A stretch of DNA of 6,003 nt from Zoogloeaceae bacterium (GTDB lineage: Bacteria; Pseudomonadota; Gammaproteobacteria; Burkholderiales; Rhodocyclaceae), in assembly GCA_031281985.1 (NCBI GenBank), contig JAITEO010000120.1, positions 1 through 6,003 on the forward strand, read 5' to 3'. This document shows positions 1 through 6,003 of this stretch, piece by piece. Position numbers and translations under genes: made by a program. The notes under the pieces were generated by a model, which saw only the letters and a program-made list of their open reading frames with translations, did not search any database and was not told where the DNA came from. Each line of letters starts with the position of its first letter. The stretch's first letter is position 1.

Positions 1-4214
<4,214 letters not shown>

Positions 4215-4393
4215 GATGGCTCCTGGATAAAAAGTCTGAAAACGGTTCAAAGGTCAGTCTGGCGGCAAAACGAAACGCCAAAAGACAAAGACAACCCCCG
4301 GCGCGCGAACGAACGCGTCGGCTTGTGTTTGCATTCTGGACAACCTGGCAAGGTCATACCCTTTCGTGCGCGGCGATACAACAAAACAACGAG
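4215..4393 (-). other. Untranslated leader of rpoB between attenuator and start codon
   Basis: About 180 nt between the terminator-like hairpin and the rpoB start, with no credible reading frame. I looked for a sigma70-type promoter. The best match is TTGTAT, 17 nt, TATGAC (roughly 4344-4372), which matches only 3/6 and 4/6 consensus positions and is not called. In E. coli the corresponding gap carries an RNase III processing site. A GC-rich short inverted stretch (CGCG-TTCGTT-CGCG, near 4304-4318) is visible, but it is too short to assign to that role. Confidence 0.4.
4220..4224 (-). promoter_or_regulatory. Ribosome binding site of rpoB
   Basis: AGGAG on the minus strand, 5 nt before the ATG at 4214. 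This supports a start giving [15 protein letters not shown] rather than an internal start closer to the usual family N-terminus (MAYS-TEKK). Confidence 0.75.
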
Positions 4394-4435
4394 AAAAAAC
4401 GGAAAAAGGCCGACGGCCAGAAAAGGCCGCCAGCC
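4394..4435 (-). terminator. Intrinsic terminator/attenuator between rplL and rpoB
   Basis: On the minus strand, GGCTGGCGGCC (4435-4425) pairs fully with GGCCGTCGGCC (4418-4408), giving an 11-bp stem including two G-U pairs. The loop is 6 nt (TTTTCT), followed directly by TTTTTCCGTTTTTT. This is a textbook Rho-independent terminator shape, starting 21 nt after the rplL stop codon. rpoB follows in the same direction and no confident rpoB promoter is visible, so it most likely acts as a partial terminator. That matches the known E. coli rplL-rpoB attenuator, which lets only a fraction of transcripts continue into rpoBC. The degree of read-through cannot be judged from sequence. Confidence 0.85.
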
Positions 4436-4456
4436 TGGTTTTTCGACACGCAAGGT

Positions 4457-4834
4457 TTACTTCAGCTCGGCCTTGGCGCCCGCGTCTTCCAGTTGCTTCT
4501 TCAAGGCTTCCGCGTCGGCCTTGGGAACGCCTTCCTTGATCGGCTTGGGCGCGCTCTCCACCAATTCCTTGGCTTCCTTCAAACCCAGTCCGGTTACGGC
4601 GCGCACCACCTTGATGACTTCCACCTTCTTGTCGCCCATGGCGGTCAACACCACGGCGAACTCGGTCTGTTCCTCCGCGGCGGCGGCTGCGCCAGGGGCG
4701 GCAGCCGCGGCGGGCGCGGCAAACGAGGCGGCGGAAACGCCGAATTTTTCTTCAAACGCCTTGACGAGGTCGTTCAGTTCCATGACCGTCATCGCGCCCA
4801 CGGCTTCGAGGATGTCTTCCTTGGAAATTGCCAT
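4457..4834 (-). CDS. rplL: 50S ribosomal protein L7/L12
   Basis: Multicopy stalk protein of the large ribosomal subunit. Its dimers bind the C-terminal helix of L10 and recruit translational GTPases (EF-G, EF-Tu, IF2). It has 125 residues, close to the usual 120-125. Residues 1-33 are the dimerisation and L10-binding domain ([20 protein letters not shown]). Residues 34-53 are an Ala/Pro/Gly-rich flexible hinge. Residues 57-125 are the globular factor-binding domain, with the hallmark [19 protein letters not shown] (71-89) and a Lys/Glu-rich C-terminal helix. The start is the ATG at 4834, with AGGAG 8 nt upstream. It lies 44 nt downstream of rplJ in the same operon, which fits shared translation control by the L10 leader. 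A strong terminator-like hairpin follows its stop codon. No abnormality is seen. Confidence 0.99.
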   Translation of the reverse strand: MAISKEDILEAVGAMTVMELNDLVKAFEEKFGVSAASFAAPAAAAAPGAAAAAEEQTEFAVVLTAMGDKKVEVIKVVRAVTGLGLKEAKELVESAPKPIKEGVPKADAEALKKQLEDAGAKAELK

Positions 4835-4842
4835 TTACAGTA

Positions 4843-4847
4843 CTCCT
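4843..4847 (-). promoter_or_regulatory. Ribosome binding site of rplL
   Basis: AGGAG on the minus strand, 8 nt before the rplL ATG, inside the 44-nt rplJ-rplL gap. That gap also holds a T7 run (4861-4867) without a convincing stem in front of it, so no terminator is called there. Confidence 0.75.
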
Positions 4848-4878
4848 GATTCAAATCGGTAAAAAAAGCCAGTCCGCG

Positions 4879-5376
4879 TCATGCGGCGGCGGTTTCGCGT
4901 TGTTTGGCAAGCGCCGCCAAGGCTCCGGCAAAGCCGGAAACCGGGGCTTGCATGACGCCCAACAGTCTGGCGAGCAGTTCCTCGCGGCTGGGGATGGAAG
5001 CCAGCGCTTGCACGCCTGCCTTGTCCAATACCTTGCCCGCATAAGCGCCTGCCTTGATCACCAGTTTGTCATTGGTTTTGGCGAAGTCGTTGAGCACCCT
5101 GGCCGCCGCCACCGGATCCTTGGAAATCCCATAGATCAAGGGGCCGACCAGTTGGCTGGAAAGTCCCGCGAACGGGGTTCCTTCCACTGCCCGGCGCACC
5201 AGGGTGTTTTTCAGCACATGCAGATACACGCCCGCCTCGCGCGCCTTCTTGCGCAACGAGGTGAGATCGCCCACCTCGATGCCGCGATATTCGGCCAGCG
5301 CGATGGTCTGCGCCTGGGCTACCTCGCCCGACACCTCTGCCACAACCGCCTTTTTGTCTTCCAGATTGAGACCCAC
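4879..5376 (-). CDS. rplJ: 50S ribosomal protein L10
   Basis: Base of the L7/L12 stalk. The N-terminal domain binds 23S rRNA with L11, and the C-terminal helix carries L7/L12 dimers. In relatives the L10-L7/L12 complex also represses translation of its own mRNA. It has 165 residues, the normal family length. The N-terminal domain (1 to ~130) includes [13 protein letters not shown] (26-38), a basic stretch [20 protein letters not shown] (40-59) and a [11 protein letters not shown] loop near 78-88. The C-terminal segment from about 130 ([19 protein letters not shown] onward) is the amphipathic helix that holds L7/L12. The start is GTG at 5376, chosen because AAGGAGG lies 8 nt upstream and [15 protein letters not shown] is the family N-terminus. 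It is preceded by a 256-nt structured gap and followed by rplL. Confidence 0.98.
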   Translation of the reverse strand: MGLNLEDKKAVVAEVSGEVAQAQTIALAEYRGIEVGDLTSLRKKAREAGVYLHVLKNTLVRRAVEGTPFAGLSSQLVGPLIYGISKDPVAAARVLNDFAKTNDKLVIKAGAYAGKVLDKAGVQALASIPSREELLARLLGVMQAPVSGFAGALAALAKQRETAAA

Positions 5377-5384
5377 GGGTCTTT

Positions 5385-5391
5385 CCTCCTT
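5385..5391 (-). promoter_or_regulatory. Strong Shine-Dalgarno of rplJ fixing the GTG start
   Basis: AAGGAGG on the minus strand with an 8-nt spacer to GTG at 5376. It is near-perfectly complementary to the 16S rRNA tail. It settles the non-ATG start and would be the sequence masked if the upstream leader controls translation. Confidence 0.85.
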
Positions 5392-5405
5392 TTCAAGTCA
5401 AAACA

Positions 5406-5427
5406 TGGCAAGGCGGCTGCCTTGCCA
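5406..5427 (-). repeat. Perfect 9-bp hairpin just upstream of the rplJ Shine-Dalgarno
   Basis: TGGCAAGGC and GCCTTGCCA pair perfectly around an AGCC loop. It is followed on the minus strand by TGTTTTGACTT, a short, weak T-run, and the Shine-Dalgarno begins 14 nt after the stem. It could be the last stem of the L10 leader or a weak attenuator. The T-run is too short and interrupted for a confident terminator. Confidence 0.65.
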
Positions 5428-5453
5428 CTCCTTACGGCGACCTGAACCAGAAA

Positions 5454-5481
5454 ACAACCGGCTGTTCTTGCGACAACCGGC
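5454..5481 (-). repeat. 9-bp direct repeat GCCGGTTGT, two copies
   Basis: GCCGGTTGT is present at 5481-5473 and 5462-5454, with a 19-nt period. It lies in the middle of the putative L10 leader. It could offer alternative pairing partners for one strand, but no fold was proven. Confidence 0.4.
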
Positions 5482-5535
5482 GAAATCCTTGTCCGGGCAA
5501 CACCGTCTGCGCAGGCCGATACGGCCATTTAAGCC

Positions 5536-5553
5536 GCCGGAACGAAGTCCGGC
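5536..5553 (-). repeat. Short hairpin in the rplA-rplJ gap
   Basis: GCCGGA and TCCGGC form a 6-bp stem with the loop CTTCGT. Two further G-C pairs are possible after a mismatch. It is followed by GGCTTAAATGG and has no T-tract. Likely part of the leader fold. Confidence 0.4.
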
Positions 5554-5576
5554 AGCGCCTGCGGTCTTTGACGATC

Positions 5577-5610
5577 CGCGGGGAACACGCCTTGCGGCAC
5601 GCGCCCCGCG
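5577..5610 (-). repeat. Long hairpin with GNRA tetraloop downstream of rplA
   Basis: CGCGGGG (5610-5604) pairs with CCCCGCG (5583-5577). Inside it, after one C-U mismatch, seven further pairs including three G-U close on a GCAA tetraloop. It begins 22 nt after the rplA stop. No T-tract follows (the next bases are GATCGTCAAAG), so it is not an intrinsic terminator. A GNRA-capped stem suggests a folded RNA element, consistent with the proximal part of the L10 leader. Confidence 0.55.
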
Positions 5611-5632
5611 TCCCAAAGTCTTTTAAAACTCC

Positions 5633-6003
5633 TTACGCGCCGAGCAGGCTGGCCTGATCCACGCGCACGCCGGGACCCATGGTGCTGGTCACGGCGACTT
5701 TCTTCAGATACTGTCCCTTGGAGGCGGATGGCTTGGCCTTGTTCAGGGCTTCGATCAGCGCCTTCAGGTTCTGTTCCAGCTTTTCCACCGGAAAGGACGC
5801 GCGGCCAATGGTGGCGTGGACGATGCCGCCCTTGTCGGTGCGATACTGCACCTGACCCGCCTTGGCGTTTTGCACGGCGGTGGTCACGTCCATGGTCACG
5901 GTGCCGACCTTGGGGTTGGGCATCAGGCCGCGCGGGCCGAGAATCTGTCCCAGTTGCCCCACGATCCGCATGGCGTCCGGCGTGGCGATCACCACGTCGA
6001 AAT
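5633..6003 (-). CDS. rplA: 50S ribosomal protein L1 (5' half outside the window)
   Basis: Protein of the mobile L1 stalk of the large subunit. It binds 23S rRNA near the E-site and, in E. coli, represses its own operon. The C-terminal 122 codons plus two bases are visible, about half of a ~230-residue protein. They begin [19 protein letters not shown], followed by the hallmark [16 protein letters not shown], then [22 protein letters not shown], and end [18 protein letters not shown] before TAA at 5633-5635. All of this aligns without gaps to E. coli L1 from about residue 110. The missing N-terminal part and the upstream rplK are expected beyond 6003. No frameshift or odd residue is seen. Confidence 0.98.
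   Translation of the reverse strand, partial: FDVVIATPDAMRIVGQLGQILGPRGLMPNPKVGTVTMDVTTAVQNAKAGQVQYRTDKGGIVHATIGRASFPVEKLEQNLKALIEALNKAKPSASKGQYLKKVAVTSTMGPGVRVDQASLLGA

Larger units (their letters stand above)
5377..5632 (-). promoter_or_regulatory. Probable L10 leader (autoregulatory mRNA region) in the rplA-rplJ gap
   Basis: A 256-nt gap without a credible gene, much longer than other spacings in this cluster. In many bacteria the mRNA just before rplJ folds into the L10 leader, which L10-L7/L12 binds to reduce translation of rplJL. What is visible on the minus strand: a hairpin at 5610-5577 with a GCAA tetraloop, a hairpin at 5553-5536, a 9-bp hairpin at 5427-5406 just before the Shine-Dalgarno, and two pairs of short direct repeats. 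I could not match the conserved L10-binding kink-turn base by base, so the assignment rests on position and structure. A promoter for rplJ may also lie here (E. coli has one), but no good -35/-10 pair was found. Confidence 0.55.
5427..5637 (-). repeat. 10-bp direct repeat CGTAAGGAGT bracketing the leader
   Basis: CGTAAGGAGT occurs at 5637-5628, where its TAA is the rplA stop codon, and again at 5436-5427, about 190 nt on, overlapping the foot of the 9-bp hairpin. Each copy looks like a Shine-Dalgarno core, but neither is followed by a start codon at a usable distance. It may be chance or a remnant of a duplication. Confidence 0.45.

Noticed and set aside
4344..4372. Possible rpoB promoter (TTGTAT, 17 nt, TATGAC)
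   Set aside because: Only 3/6 and 4/6 consensus matches. Such matches are common by chance in 180 nt.
4861..4867. T7 run after rplJ as a terminator
   Set aside because: No stable stem precedes it, and rplJ and rplL are normally cotranscribed.
4828..5445. Plus-strand frame of 205 residues across rplJ
   Set aside because: Antisense to rplJ, no ribosome site, and no recognisable domain. The minus-strand L10 reading is unambiguous.
5577..5610. Hairpin after rplA as an intrinsic terminator
   Set aside because: No T-tract follows the stem on the minus strand.
5319..5616. Small minus-strand frames in the rplA-rplJ gap
   Set aside because: They run into rplJ out of frame, lack start-proximal ribosome sites, and have Arg/Ala-rich composition. 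The region reads better as a structured leader.

Overview
The window is a stretch of the conserved bacterial ribosomal-protein/RNA-polymerase cluster. All genes lie on the minus strand in the order rplA (L1, 3' half only) - rplJ (L10) - rplL (L7/L12) - rpoB (RNA polymerase beta, lacking only its last ~39 codons). It looks like the chromosome of a GC-rich betaproteobacterium. RpoB contains the signature [12 protein letters not shown] and a run of residues around the rifampicin pocket ([19 protein letters not shown]) that, from memory, match beta- rather than gammaproteobacterial sequences. A Rhodocyclales/Nitrosomonadales-like source is a guess; genus cannot be read from the sequence.

Layout, in the direction of transcription (high to low coordinates). 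6003-5633 is the C-terminal 122 codons of L1. 5632-5377 is a 256-nt non-coding gap with several hairpins and short direct repeats, in the place where the L10 leader (autoregulatory mRNA site for L10-L7/L12) is expected. 5376-4879 is L10, starting with GTG behind a strong Shine-Dalgarno. A 44-nt gap follows, then L7/L12 at 4834-4457. 4456-4215 is a 242-nt gap that opens with a strong intrinsic terminator-like hairpin (4394-4435), best read as the rplL-rpoB attenuator, and continues as the rpoB leader. 4214-1 is RpoB, running off the window edge.

How the parts work together: L10 and L7/L12 form the ribosomal stalk that recruits translation factors, and L1 forms the opposite stalk. RpoB is the catalytic beta subunit of RNA polymerase. 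The cluster needs far more L7/L12 than polymerase. The leader before rplJ (translational feedback) and the terminator between rplL and rpoB (partial termination) fit that need.

I saw no mobile element, CRISPR array, tRNA, rRNA or novel system. This is mostly an ordinary housekeeping region. The points most worth a second look are a ~71-residue extra segment in the beta lobe of RpoB relative to E. coli, the attenuator, and the structured L10 leader. A 4.7-kb plus-strand open frame opposite rpoB and rplL is explained by codon usage and is not called as a gene.
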